Shown here one piece after another: positions 1 to 10,856 of a DNA stretch of 64,000 nucleotides. How positions within the stretch are numbered: position 1 is the stretch's first letter; each line of letters starts with the position of its first letter. Below the pieces are notes generated by a model, which had not been told where the DNA came from, searched no databases, and saw only the letters and a program-made list of their open reading frames with translations. Source of the stretch: DATBQN01 sp963799925 (lineage in GTDB: Bacteria > Acidobacteriota > Thermoanaerobaculia > Multivoradales > UBA5704); assembly GCA_963799925.1 (NCBI GenBank), contig CAWCYZ010000001.1, forward strand, positions 1-64,000. The letters run 5' to 3'. The position numbers were made by a program, and so were the translations under genes.

Positions 1-559
1 AACGCATGTCGCTCATGGCATAGGTCTGCGCATAGTTCCAAAGCGCGGTCACAGTGTTTCCGTCGTAATAGCCCATGACCAGGCCGGTACCATGTCCGAA
101 ATCGCATGTGCTTCCGCCGGTTCCAACGAACTCAACAAATTTGTCCATGGCGCCTAGATCAAACGCCTGCTGTTCCGGAGTGTAGTTGTGGTTCTGGTCG
201 CACGTTACAGCCTGCGTGCGGTCGAGGCGGAAGGGCTGTACAGAGTTGGGATTTTCCGTCAGCAATCCGCCGCTGAGCAGATTGTTCACGCTGGGAGTAT
301 TGGGCTTGGCAGCAAACTGTGGCTCGCTGGCCGGATTCGTCGCGGTAGGATACGTCGCGAAGTAGTGATCGAACGAGATATTTTCCTGAAAGATTACGAC
401 CAGGTGCTTGATGGGAGTGGTCGTCGTATAGCTCTCCGCGGCATTCGGCTGCCGGGGTGGTTGCTGTTTTTCAGCAGCCCATGCGTCCCTGAATGGATTG
501 ACAAACATGCACACGGCGCAAACCGCCGTTGCCATGTTACGAATTTGCTGACGAATCAT
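1..559 (-). CDS. secreted phosphoesterase, phospholipase C / acid phosphatase family (3' part outside window)
   Basis: The gene runs off the left edge, so only about 186 N-terminal residues are visible. The start is the ATG at 559, with an AGAGGAG ribosome site about 8 nt upstream. Residues 1-29 look like a signal peptide ending near AWA. The motif HLVVIFQENISFDHY follows at about residue 52; it matches the metal-binding N-terminal motif of the phosphoesterase family (PF04185: phospholipase C, acid phosphatase AcpA), where the usual ENRSFDHY here reads ENISFDHY. Family knowledge suggests hydrolysis of phosphate esters or phospholipid head groups outside the cytoplasm. The remaining catalytic residues are not visible, so the substrate cannot be judged. 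Confidence 0.8.
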   Translation of the reverse strand, partial: MIRQQIRNMATAVCAVCMFVNPFRDAWAAEKQQPPRQPNAAESYTTTTPIKHLVVIFQENISFDHYFATYPTATNPASEPQFAAKPNTPSVNNLLSGGLLTENPNSVQPFRLDRTQAVTCDQNHNYTPEQQAFDLGAMDKFVEFVGTGGSTCDFGHGTGLVMGYYDGNTVTALWNYAQTYAMSDMR

Positions 560-715
560 CGATAAATCTCCTCTGTTGGTCTTCAGAACCTATGAGTCTT
601 TCGGATATGCACTGCAAGCACACGACTGCCACGCCCCACACGCCACACGATTCGGTCGAGCCTAGCCGCCGAACTTTAACGGGAGATGACCGCAACGTTA
701 ATTTTCTGTAAATGA

Positions 716-2481
716 CTATCGTGCGGAAGGATTCTGCGGAGCAGTCCTATCGTTAAGCCTGAGATCGCCCGACTGGCGGCTGTTTGCGGCGGGAGGGTCC
801 ACGCGAATTGTACCCATCATCCCCGCATCCTCGTGCTCAAGAAGATGGCAGTGATAGACAAATGTTCCGACGATGTTGGGGCTGCGGAAATCCATCCGCA
901 ATTTCACGCTGGGATAAACCGGGCTCGTCCCGTCCCAGTAGGCGACGTTGACGGTGTCGCGAAGATATGGCTCGTCGATGGGCACGCCATTCCACTGCAA
1001 TAACTGGTAATGGATTTCGTGGATATGAAAATCGTGAAGCTCTGTCGTTCGGTTTTCGATGATCCAATCCTCTACGTCTCCTTGATTCACGATCAGGTTT
1101 GGATTCGGAGACGTAGGATCGAAGACGGCGGGACTACTGCCGTTGACAGTAATGTAAAAAACTGTAGGACTATTCGGATTCGTCGGATCTTTGGGCGCTT
1201 CCGAAAAATAAAGCTTGCGCGTGCGGACGGGAGTGACATTTTTTAGCGGCCCTGCAGTCTCAACTCCGGGCTGAGCGGGCGAGGCCGGGACTACTGACTG
1301 CGGCGCGGGCGCGTCAGCAGTGGTCATGATTGTCGCCAGGGGACGAGTCGGGTCGTTCTCTCCAGCGGGTCCGGTATCGACAGTACGAGTGACAAGACTG
1401 GCGCGAACACCCGCCTTCGGAGGTTTCACGATGAATTCCACACGACCCGCCGGTGGCACGAGTAGGTGCCTTTTTGTGACCGCCGTCTGCCCCGCATTTC
1501 CGTTGAAGTTCACGGGAACGCCATCGATCGCAACCACGCTCACAGGCTGTGCGAAGTCGTTGAACAGAACCTGCAGATCCAGGCAGGTGATCGCCGAGGC
1601 GTTCAGGACTCGCCACAGTTGCCGCTCTTGCGGCTTCATCATGATCACCGCCGGTTCATATTTCGGATACACAACCGGGACGAAGTTGATCGAGAGATCT
1701 TTTGCCGGTTTTCCAGTTCCCGTCCCGCTATTGAGAATGTCGCCTTCCGCATCGCGCAAGACTTGGGCCGCGGGCATCGAATCCGTCTGTTCCGGCGCTG
1801 CCTCCGGATGAATCAGCTCCTGATCGCGGATCACAAACACGCGTTCGGGCAAACCTGAGACTTCGCGATTCGCAGCCTCGAGCCCTTCGACAATTAACGC
1901 ACCTGATGCTCCTCCAAGAATGTGGATCTTGTTGAATCCGTGAACGTGCGGGTGATACCAATAAAGCCCCGGAGGCTGATCCGCAGGAATCTTGAAGCTG
2001 TATTCGAATGGCTCAGTCCCCTGGCTGAATCATCGTCTTGAGTGTCTCGTCCTTGATGACAGACCGGAGGGATCGTGAGTCCATGAAAATGCAAATTGGT
2101 AGAAGAGGGCGCCATTGCCCCGCTGGTGCAGGCTCCCGCAATTGCGTGGTGGGCCGAAGCGTGAGAATGAGCATCCGAGGGAAGCTCGTTTTGCAAAAGA
2201 ATTGTGACCTGGTCGCCGGCCTTCACCCGCAGCGTCGGCGACTGGTGGCCTTCCTTATCGAGGTAGCAGTAGCGCGTTAAACCGTGTTCGTCGGTGGTTG
2301 TGCGGTAAGAAAGTTCCACGCGCAAATGACCATCCACACTGCGTAGATCCGCTGGCTCGGGCGCTGCCGATCCCACTGCGCCTCGAGGACAAGGATCAAC
2401 GGACGGCGCTTGCGCGGACACCTCAGAAGCAATGGCGATACAGAAGGTGAAAAGGATGGGTGCGAGGAAGCGAAAACGCAT
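716..2481 (-). CDS. multicopper oxidase (two one-base shifts)
   Basis: A secreted blue-copper oxidase of about 585 residues. The chosen start at 2481 puts a clear signal peptide first (MRFRFLAPILF..., cleaved near VSAQA); a TTG further out at 2562 only adds an unlikely leader. Copper motifs are present in order: HFHG near residue 135, WYHPHVHG in a shifted frame around 1,950-1,970, HDFHIHEIHYQ near the C terminus, and HCHLLEHEDAGM with the type-1 Cys, His and axial Met. The reading frame changes at about 2,055 and 2,017, the second at a run of four G, so extra sequenced bases are likely. Family members oxidise metals, phenolics or bilirubin with O2; the substrate is unknown here. Confidence 0.85.
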
Positions 2482-2620
2482 AGCCGCATACCGCGGCGCA
2501 CTTTGGAATGGAGAAGGCTGCGCCAGCGGAGACAAAAAGTCTAGCAAGCGGCGATCACTCAAACGTTAACAGCAGATGAATTCTATAAACGAAAGGCCGG
2601 CTGAAGATCCCGCTCCCTAT

Positions 2621-5166
2621 TTATTGCTTCTGCAGAGTCTCGTCGATGACGACTTTCCCGCCCTTATCAGCCGAGATTACCTTATGCACAGGAGCATACC
2701 CAGTCAATGTAATGTCGACGACATAATTTCCTGGATCGAGAGCCACATCCACTGGCGATCCCTTGTCGAGCATGTGCTGGTTGATCGCGACCTGCGCTCC
2801 CTTGGGTTGCGTGCGAACACTCAGAGTTGCCTGTCCCGGTTGCGCGCCTTTTCCGCCAAAGAGCTTCGACATCTTGCCAACCGTCTTGATGCTGTCGGCG
2901 TTGCCGAGCGCGCGCAACGACGGAGAGAAGTTAAACGTCTGCCCGAGAACGAACTGCGCGTTCATGGTTTCGTCGATATAGCCTGACATGCGGACGAGAA
3001 CGACGTGCTCGCCTTTGTTAACGCTGACCGTCGCCGGAGTCTTCGCTCCCACATCGTGACCGTCAACGAAGATGCTGGCGCCGGCTGGATCGCTTTTCAC
3101 AATCAGGCTCGCCATCATCTGCGTCAGGTGCAGCGAAGTCACAGCTTTATTCCCCGAGGTCACTTCCACGGAGCGCGTGTCGGTAACGTACCCCTGCTTG
3201 CTGACAGTGATGGAGTGCTGGCCGGGCTGTAGATTCGTAAGCGCAATCGGCGTAACCCAACTCGGATCGCTCTGGCCGTCGATCTGGACCTGCGCCCCCT
3301 GAGGCGTCGAATCCACGGTCAACTGCCCCGGAATAATGGCCGGTGCAGTGGCGACTGCTGGGGCCTTCTTCTTCGCATTGCGCGCCTTTGAAGCCGTTGC
3401 TTTCGGCTCGGGCGCCGAACGCTCTTCGGCTTCCGCAGGCTGGCTCTCCGCCGTGGCGGGAGCAGATTCATTCTTCGTTGGGGCTTGGCTGACCGGCGCC
3501 GGTTGCGCTGGCGCTTGCTCAGTCGCCGGAACGCTCTTGCGCGGCGCACCGGAATCGTCATCACTGCCGAGATTATGTACGTACAGCATGAACCCCAAAC
3601 CAATCAGCAGGATCAGGATGCCCGCGCCGATCAAGGCGTACAGCATCAGCTTCGGTGGAACGTTCTTGATTTCCTTGATCGCCTTTTCAGCTACTTCCCG
3701 CGGCTGCACTTTCGGCTTCTCTTCATCGCGCGGAAGGTCTTTGAATACCATCGTGGGAGCAGCATCCGCTTGCGGCGCTTGCGAGTGCGACGGCGCTGGC
3801 GGAGGCGGAGCAATGTAAATCTCTTTCAGCGGCGGCAGTTCAGAAATTTCCGAGAAGCTTGTTCCTGCCGATCCCTTCGATCCACCTTCCGACATCATCG
3901 GATCGACAGCCATCTTCCGGCCACTGTGTTCTTCGGGCTGAGCCTCGAAGGTCTCGACTTCGGGCTCGTCGGCAACGGCGGCCGACATATAAGAGGTCGC
4001 ATGAGAGGAACCTTCAAAGGTTGGCCCACCCGCCGAATCCTCCGAACCGTTCGACAGATCGAGTTCGGCTGCATCCGCCGAGGACGCAGAAGACACTCCC
4101 GATCCGACACCGGCAGCGGCTGCTCTGGCTGCCGGCTTCGACGCCTTGGCCACGGCCGCAACGGTCTGCTTCTTTTCCTCAACTTTGGCGGCTTCCGGCT
4201 TCGGAGCGGCTGCAACTGGCTTGACGACCCGTTTAGCCACGGGAACCGCGGGAGGCTTTGGCGCCGATGCGCTCGGAGACTTAACTTGCGGCGGCGCCGC
4301 TTTGGGAGGAGCCGTGACTGCTTTCGGCGCTTCCGCTTTCTTCGCAGAAGGTTTCGATTCCTTGCATTTTTCCAGATCATCGAGCAATTCTCGGCCTGTC
4401 TGATAGCGCTGCGCAGGGTCTTTCGCTAGCGCCTTCATAATCAGGTCGCTGAGCAGCGGATGCACTTTGGCATTCACGTGGATCGGGGCGGCGGGAGTGC
4501 TCTCCAGAATGCTTTGCCGGATGACTCTCGGGGTCGCTTCGCGTCGAAGGCTTTGTGCTCCGTCACCATCTCATAGAACATCGCGCCCAGGCTGAACAGA
4601 TTGGAGCGGAGGTCGGTAGCTTCGCCGCGAAGCTGCTCGGGCGACATGTAGTTCAGAATCGAGGAAAGCCCGGCAACGTGTTGCACAAAATTGCCGACGC
4701 TCGGAAACACCATAGCTGAGAATCTTTACCGTTCCGTCCCAGCCGCACATGATTTTGGCGGGCTCGAGGCTGTGATGGATGATCTGATGCGAGACTGCGT
4801 GATCGAGGCCATTGCCGAGTTGCCGGCCGATGTCGAGCAGGTCCCAGATGGAAAATCCTTCTTTGCGCGCCAGCATGGTGGCGATGCTGTTGCCTTGAAC
4901 GTATTCCATGGCCGCGCAGAATTGTCCGTCAATGATGCTGGAGTTGGTGACACGACAGAGATTCTGATTGCTCAGGACCTTCGCGCTCTGGACCTCCTGC
5001 AGCAACGCTTGTTCGACGGCGCGGATTGATCGCCGAAAGCGGCAAGCTGGATCGCTTTCAATGCGATCGTCTGGCCAGAGTCAGCATCGTTCGCTTTGTA
5101 GACAACGCCGGTAGGAGACTTCGAGAGCTCACTTAGAATTTCGAATTGGCCGAGTTTCGTAGGCAT
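2621..5166 (-). CDS. Ser/Thr kinase-like protein with degenerate catalytic site and three PEGA repeats
   Basis: Reading across frame changes near 4,990, 4,720 and 4,490 gives one protein of about 850 residues. The N-terminal 270 residues follow the Hanks kinase fold (start MPTKLGQFEIL, with the ATP-site Lys in IALKAIQ). The catalytic HRD motif, however, reads HHS in IIHHSLEPAKIM, and DFG reads SYG in ILSYGV. Both catalytic aspartates are therefore absent and a pseudokinase is likely; YMSPEQ replaces the APE segment. A long Ala/Pro/Lys-rich linker leads to one transmembrane helix (LMLYALIGAGILILLIG). Three PEGA-type repeats follow at about 2,630-3,330, probably outside the cytoplasmic membrane. 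PEGA domains are thought to bind cell-surface polymers. A signalling or scaffold role is inferred. Confidence 0.8.
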
Positions 5167-5414
5167 CGCTTCCTAACTCCAATCGCACACATAGCTGCGC
5201 GTACCGCGGCAAACTCGCCGGCGGAGAATTCAGGAAGATTAGAAGAAGGATATCGCTGCGAGTCGGAGGGTTCGAGTTACGAAAGTAAGCAGGGAAAGGC
5301 CAGCAAACTGCGCAGGAACTTCGCTCCGCATGGAGCCTGACAGGCTGTCCTACGTGGGTTCTCGCTACGTGATCCCCTTGGTCAGACGAGTTGTTAGTTC
5401 CTGAATGTAGGTGA

Positions 5415-6322
5415 CTAGTTCTGGGGGTTCGTGGACTTGAAAGTCGACTCCCACAGGAGGAGATGGATTGTGATTGCCTCCAGCGAGTGCGAGCCGGTGT
5501 GCAGCATGCAGGATTGCTCGTCGATGGCTTCCAAGGCGCCGAGCGAGGGAGAGATGCGCTTGGACAGAGTGTCGAATGGGCCATGCAGCGTCACGCGAGC
5601 CGAATACGGATACGGCACGTGCGAGATGGATTTCGAGACAAATGCTGCGAAATCGCCTTCGGGCGCCTTGCGCGGCTTGAAGCGCATCGAAGTCTTGAGC
5701 TTTCCCTGGACGCGATCGACGCGGAAGGTCCGCCAGTCATTGCGCCTGAGATCCCATGCGGCCAGATACCAGCGATAGCCGGTGTGCACGAGGCGATGCG
5801 GCTCAACCGAGCGCGTGCTGGGGGCTCCGGTGCGATCGTGATAAGTTGAAACGAACTCCGTCGTGGTCGCGGCAGGCGCTGGCGAGAAATGACAAGCGAG
5901 CGGCGTCGACGGTGGGTCCGCGGCGCTCCAGGGGCACAACGAATCCATGCAGGGCCGCTACCCGAGCCGCAAACGCGGCGGCAGCACCTGCTCCAGCTTC
6001 AATAGCGCTCTAACCGATGCTTCTTCGATTCCGGACACTGCCGCCGCTAGCCGATGTTCGCAAGCCCAGAGCGACGGCTACGGCCTCATCGTCATCCAGC
6101 AGCAAAGGGGGCAGGGTGGCTCCCGCGCCCAGCTGATATCCGCCAGCGACTCCGGATGTGGAGTGCACGGGATATCCCAGGCTGCGCAAGCCGATCGACA
6201 TCGCGGCGCAGGGTTCGCGCCAGTGACTTTCAGGCGATGGCTGAGAGTCGGCTCCGGACCAATAGCGCTGCGCCTGAAATAAGAGAAAGCAGGCGAAGCA
6301 GCCGCGCCGAGGTCTCCAACAT
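5415..6322 (-). CDS. WYL-domain transcriptional regulator (YafY type), frameshifted
   Basis: About 300 residues after correcting one-base shifts near 6,278, 6,200 and 6,010-5,950. The start at 6322 gives MLETSARLLRLLSLFQAQRYW, followed by a winged helix (VTARTLRRDVDRLRSLGYPV) and the loop SGVAGGYQLG typical of the HTH_11 module. The C-terminal WYL domain contains HTGYRWYLAAWDLRRNDWR with its Arg cluster, then the usual C-terminal extension. Members sense nucleic acid fragments or other ligands and regulate neighbouring genes. It is divergent from the DinB-fold gene at 6432 with about 110 bp between them, so it may control that gene; this is inference. Confidence 0.8.
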
Positions 6323-6431
6323 GGCCAGTATTGTGCCACGAATCGAGGACTGAATCTGTCCTCAATGGCTGTTAGGGTATCCGGGTTCGATTCTGCCGGT
6401 GCCAATAAGCGGAATCACTGGAGAGACCAAT

Positions 6432-6946
6432 ATGAAGCTGACCGAATTCTTTCTCGCACAACTGGAACGCGAAGCTGCCAGCTCCCGCCTTGCCCTGCAA
6501 CGCGTGCCCGAGGGACACAACGATTGGAAGCCGCATGCGAAGTCGATGCCGCTGGGATATCTCGCTTCTTTGTGCGCCACGATGCCGGCTTGGATTGTGC
6601 TCGATGATCAAACAGGACGAGTTCGATCTCGCTTCTCCCGCCGCGACGAGATTCAAGCCGGCGGAATGGACCGAGCGGGCAAAGAATTGCTGACGCACTC
6701 GATGCGGCAGTGGCCGAGGCGCGCAAGGCACTGTCCAACACCAACGATGAACATCTGCTGACCAACTGGAAATTCGTGGTTGGCGGGCACGTGGTTAGCA
6801 ATGAGCCGCGGCACGTCATGATCGCCGAGTCCGTGTTCAGCCACCTGGCGCACCACCGCGGCCAACTCACCGTGTATCTTCGGCTCAATGAATCTTCGGT
6901 CCCGGCGCTCTACGGCCCCTCGGCCGATGAAGGACGCGCGGCCTAG
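6432..6946 (+). CDS. DinB-superfamily protein, frameshifted
   Basis: A protein of about 170 residues read across frame changes near 6,610 and 6,700. It begins MKLTEFFLAQLEREAASSR and ends with the four-helix motif HLAHHRGQLTVYLR typical of the DinB/YfiT fold, whose histidines bind a metal. Relatives include thiol-dependent S-transferases and damage-inducible proteins. The exact reaction cannot be told from sequence. The gene is divergent from the WYL regulator at 5415-6322. GAGAGACC precedes the ATG but is only a weak ribosome site. Confidence 0.7.
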
Positions 6947-7251
6947 AATTCCGACGCTTGCAGTCGAGCGAGTGCTCACAAACTAGCGCGTAACTTCGCC
7001 GTCCTGGCCGTTTAACTATTATGTCGGCTCGCTGGGTGACATTTGTCATCCGGCCGCGATGACGATCTCCACTGGTCAAGCGGTCACCGCAGGCGGCAGT
7101 ATGGATGGGTGATGTCGTCTCGCGAACAGGATGTGCGAATGCGCAGCCGATTCAGCGCGGTTGTCGCTGAGAAGGCGCTTCGACTATGCTGTTGGCGCTG
7201 GGGCGCATCCACCTCCTGCTCGCAGCTGCCGGTTCCCTCCGGAGTACACCA
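6947..7251. other. intergenic region upstream of efflux operon
   Basis: No gene is supported here. It holds the dyad at 7037-7048 described separately. A short reading frame at 7186 runs into the first permease, but it lacks a ribosome site and was not accepted. Confidence 0.5.
7037..7048. promoter_or_regulatory. TGACA-TT-TGTCA dyad, possible repressor operator
   Basis: A perfect 5+2+5 inverted repeat lies about 205 bp upstream of the first permease of the efflux operon. Its ACAnnTGT core resembles operators of BlaI/CopY-type winged-helix repressors, which is family knowledge. No such repressor gene is visible nearby, so regulation is inferred only from position and symmetry. Confidence 0.3.
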
Positions 7252-8405
7252 ATGACGTTGACTCGATTTGTCACTAAGAACGCGTTTCGCAACAAGCGCC
7301 GCAGCACGCTGACGGTCTTGAGCATCGCTTTTTCGCTGCTTCTGCTCACGCTCATGATGACATCTTGGCAGGCGTTCTCCCTGGACGAGGGCAGCGCGGA
7401 ATCGGCACAGAGGCTGGTGGTCCGGCATCGCGTGTCGCTCACTTTCTCGTCTGCCGGGCTTCTACCGCGAGAAAATTCGCGCGATTCCCGGAGTCGTTGC
7501 GGTGGTTCCAGTTTCGTGGTTTGGCGGAATTTACAAAGATCAGAAGCCGGAAAATTTCTTTCGCGCGATTTGGCACCGATCCCGACGAATTCTTTAAGGT
7601 TTTCCGCGACATGCAGATGCCGGATGACCAGGTCAAGGCATGGCAGCGCGACCGGCAAGGCGTGATCGTCGACGACACACTCGCCGCGAAGTACGGATGG
7701 AAGCTTGGCGACCGCATCTACATTCAGGGAGACATTTATCCCGGTCAATCTCGAGTTTAACGTTCGAGGAATTTTCCACTCGACTCCGGACAATAAATCG
7801 GTCTACTTCAACTCGAAGTATGTGGAGGAGGCTGTTCCGTTCTTCAAGGGACAGGCCGGAACGTTCAGCATCCTGGCGGATTCTCCGTCGGATGTGGGCA
7901 AAGTTGCAGCTGCCATGGACGACATGTTCCGCAACTCGCCGCAGCCGACACAAAACGGAAAGCGAGAAGGCTTTCGGCCTTGAGTTTGTGGCCATGATGG
8001 GCAACGTGAAGGCGTTCATCCTGAGCATCTGTTCGGCCGTGGTCTTCGCCACGTTGCTTGGTTTCGGCAAACACGATGGCGATGTCGATCCGCGAGCGGA
8101 CTCGCGAAGTCGCCGTGCTCAAGACTCTAGGCTTTACCCGGCGCGGAGTACTGGGCTATTCGTCAGCGAGGCCGTGGCGCTGTCGCTGGCTGGGGGCATC
8201 ATCGGGCGCGAGCCTGGGCTGCTTTGATGGTGTATGGGATTTCGCACGCGCCGCAGCTCACATTCTTTCCCGATGGAATGACGCCGGCAATCTGGCTGTT
8301 GTCGCTCTTAACTTCCGGAGCTCGTCGGACTGCTGAGCGCGGCCGTACCGTCGTATCACGCGTCGCAAATCAACATCGTGGATGGGCTTGCGCCACATTG
8401 GGTAA
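7252..8405 (+). CDS. FtsX/MacB-type ABC transporter permease 1 (several shifts)
   Basis: About 385 residues, read across shifts near 7,460, 7,740, 7,955, 8,065, 8,150 and 8,385. The start ATG at 7252 gives MTLTRFVTKNAFRNKRRSTL followed by the first membrane helix. A periplasmic domain of about 220 residues comes next. Then comes the FtsX helix block with NTMAMSIRERTREVAVLKTLG, the conserved cytoplasmic loop of these permeases. It ends HASQINIVDGLRHIG. A three-base gap separates it from the very similar second permease, so the pair probably arose by duplication and is transcribed as one operon with the fusion protein and ATPase downstream. Confidence 0.8.
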
Positions 8406-8408
8406 CGT

Positions 8409-9567
8409 ATGACATTGAGCAGTTTCGTGGTCCGGAATACGTTTCGCAACAAGCGGCGCAGCCTGCTGACCATGATCAGCATCAGCTTCTCGCTGCTGTT
8501 GCTGACCATGATGATCTGCATCTGGCGGTCGTTCTACATCGATCAGGTGGCGCCGGAAGCAGCGCGCCGGTTGATCATCCGTGACCGCGTTTCACTGGCA
8601 TTTTTCCTGCCCGCGTACTATCGCGACAAGATTCGCGGCGTGCCAGGGGTGTAACGCTGTCGCTCCGATGACCTGGTTCGGGGGGCGGTACATCGACGAC
8701 CGCCCGGAGCATTTTTTTGCGCAGATGGGGACTGATCCCGAGGAATATCTGAAAGTCGCTTCCGACAAAATCATTCCCGCGGATCAACTGAAGGCCTGGC
8801 AGCAAGACCGTGCCGGGGCGCATCGTGGACGTGACCCTGGCGGACAAGTATGGATGGAAGATCGGCGACCGCATCACGCTTCAGGCGAATATTTTCCCGA
8901 CGAATCTCGATCTGACGATTCGCGGGATCTACCATCGCGATCCGCCGCAGAACGCTCTCTACTTCAATGCCAAGTATCTGGAAGAAGCGGTGCCGTGGTT
9001 CAAAGGACAGGCGGGATGGTACGTCGGCGCAGATCGATTCGCCGGAGCACGTCGCCGAAGCTTCGCGGACGATCGATGACATGTTTCACAACTCTCCGCT
9101 GCAGACGAAGATCGGAGAGCGAGAAAGCATTCCAGCTGGGATTTGTCGCTTCGTTGGGCAACGTGAAGGCGTTCATCCTGAGCATCTGCGGAGCGGTGGT
9201 GTTCGCCATCATGCTGGTTTCCGCCAATACCATGGCGATGTCGGTGCGCAGCCGGACGCGCGAAGTTGCGGTTCTGAAGACTCTTGGTTTTACGCGGCAG
9301 GGGGTGCTATCGATCTTTGTCAGCGAAGTCGGTAGCCCTGGCGCTCGCTGGAGGAATTCTTGGCGTTCTGGTGGCGATTCCGGTGATCGCCGGCATGACG
9401 CATCAGTTTCATTGGATTTGGCATCCCGCTGAACATGAGAGTCAACTTGCCGACGGCTGGGATTTGCCTTGTTGATTTCCATCGTGCTTGGTTTGATCAG
9501 CGGGTACTTGCCGGCTTATCGCGCATCGCGCATGAATATTGTGGACGCGTTGCGACACATTGGATAA
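8409..9567 (+). CDS. FtsX/MacB-type ABC transporter permease 2 (several shifts)
   Basis: A close paralogue of the preceding gene: MTLSSFVVRNTFRNKRRSLL, a periplasmic domain with matching segments (YHRDPPQNALYFNAKYLEEA) and the FtsX block NTMAMSVRSRTREVAVLKTLG, ending NIVDALRHIG. Frame changes fall near 8,650, 8,810, 9,040, 9,115, 9,330 and 9,440. The indels are not at the same sites as in permease 1. That argues for random sequencing error rather than an inherited inactive pair. It probably forms a heterodimer with a sister permease in an efflux or lipoprotein-type transporter. Confidence 0.8.
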
Positions 9568-9616
9568 ACAGCGCACGGCTGTATGCATCAGGCGCTAACG
9601 AAGAAAGAGTTTAACT

Positions 9617-10807
9617 ATGGCGATACCGATCAGCTATAACGTACGCAATCTGCGGCTCCGCATAGGGACTCACGGTGATGACCGCCATGGGCATCGCTCT
9701 TACGGTGACCACGGCGATCTTTCTGATGGCGCTGGTCGCGGGCCTCGACCGTGCTTTCGTCAGCAGCGGCAGTCCGTTGAATGTGCTCGTTCTGCGCAAA
9801 GGGTCGGAAGCCGAACTCTCCGGCGGCTTCGACGCCTCGCTCTTTCCGACTCTGAAGACGTTGCCCGGAATCGCCAAAGACAGCAAAGGCGAACCCATGG
9901 TGTCCGGCGAGTGGGTGGTGGTCATCGTCCTCCCGCGCAAAGACGGCACCGGCGAGGTGAACGTTACCGTGCGCGGCATGATGCCCGACGGACTGGAGAT
10001 GCGGCAATTGCCGAATGCCGACAAGCAACCCAGCGTGAAACTGGCTCGCGGGACGCTGGTTCCAGAGTGGTCAGCGGGAAGTAGTGGTCAGCAAGTCCGT
10101 GCGCGACCGCTTCTCGCAAGCCAGCATCGGCGACACCATGCAGTTTGGCAAAGGATCGTGGAAAGTCGTCGGCGTGTTCGACGCTGGGGGATCGGCCTAC
10201 GAATCGGAAGTATGGGGCGACGTCAACCAGATGGCCTCCGACTTCGATCGGCAGGGAGGATACTCGTCGGCATATCTGCGCGCGACCGATCCGATCGCGG
10301 CCGATGCCTTGAAAAACCGAGTGAGCGACGACCAGCGGCTCAAATTGGAAGGCATGCTGGAGAACGACTATTACGCGAAGCAGACAAGTTCCGGAACGCC
10401 GATCAAAGTCATTGGCTGGGTCGTTGGACTCATCATGGCGTATCGGATCGATTTTCGCGGCCATGAACACGATGTATGCCGCAGTCGCGTATCGCGGCCG
10501 GGAAATCGCCACGCTGCGCGTCATCGGCTTCTCGCGTCCGGCGATCCTGACTTCATTCGTTCTCGAATCCTTATTACTCGCCTTGTTGGGAGCCCTGGTT
10601 GGCATCTTGTTGATGTTGCCCTTCAATGGAATGGCAAACCGGTACTTCTAATGCGGTCACTTTCAGCGAAGTGGTTTTCTCATTGCGTATCACTCCCGCC
10701 GTGGCCATCAGCGCGATTATCTTTGCGCTGATCATGGGATTCGTCGGCGGACTGGCTCCGGCATGGCACGCATCCCGACAGAAATTTTGACGGCACTGCG
10801 GGGATAG
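9617..10807 (+). CDS. FtsX/MacB-type ABC transporter permease 3 (several shifts)
   Basis: Reconstructed across shifts near 9,663, 10,070, 10,440, 10,640 and 10,780. It starts MAIPISYNVRNLRLR, then VMTAMGIALTVTTAIFLMAL (helix 1). A periplasmic domain precedes the FtsX block AYRGREIATLRVIGFSRPAI with three helices, ending ILTALRG. It differs more from permeases 1 and 2 than they do from each other; the REIATLRVIG loop places it in a different FtsX subgroup. Lying directly upstream of the fusion protein and ATPase, it is probably the true partner of that ATPase. Confidence 0.8.
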
Positions 10808-10856
10808 CGGCGCAGTCGGACTGAAACTTATCGGAAGTGGAGCCGTAAACATTCTT

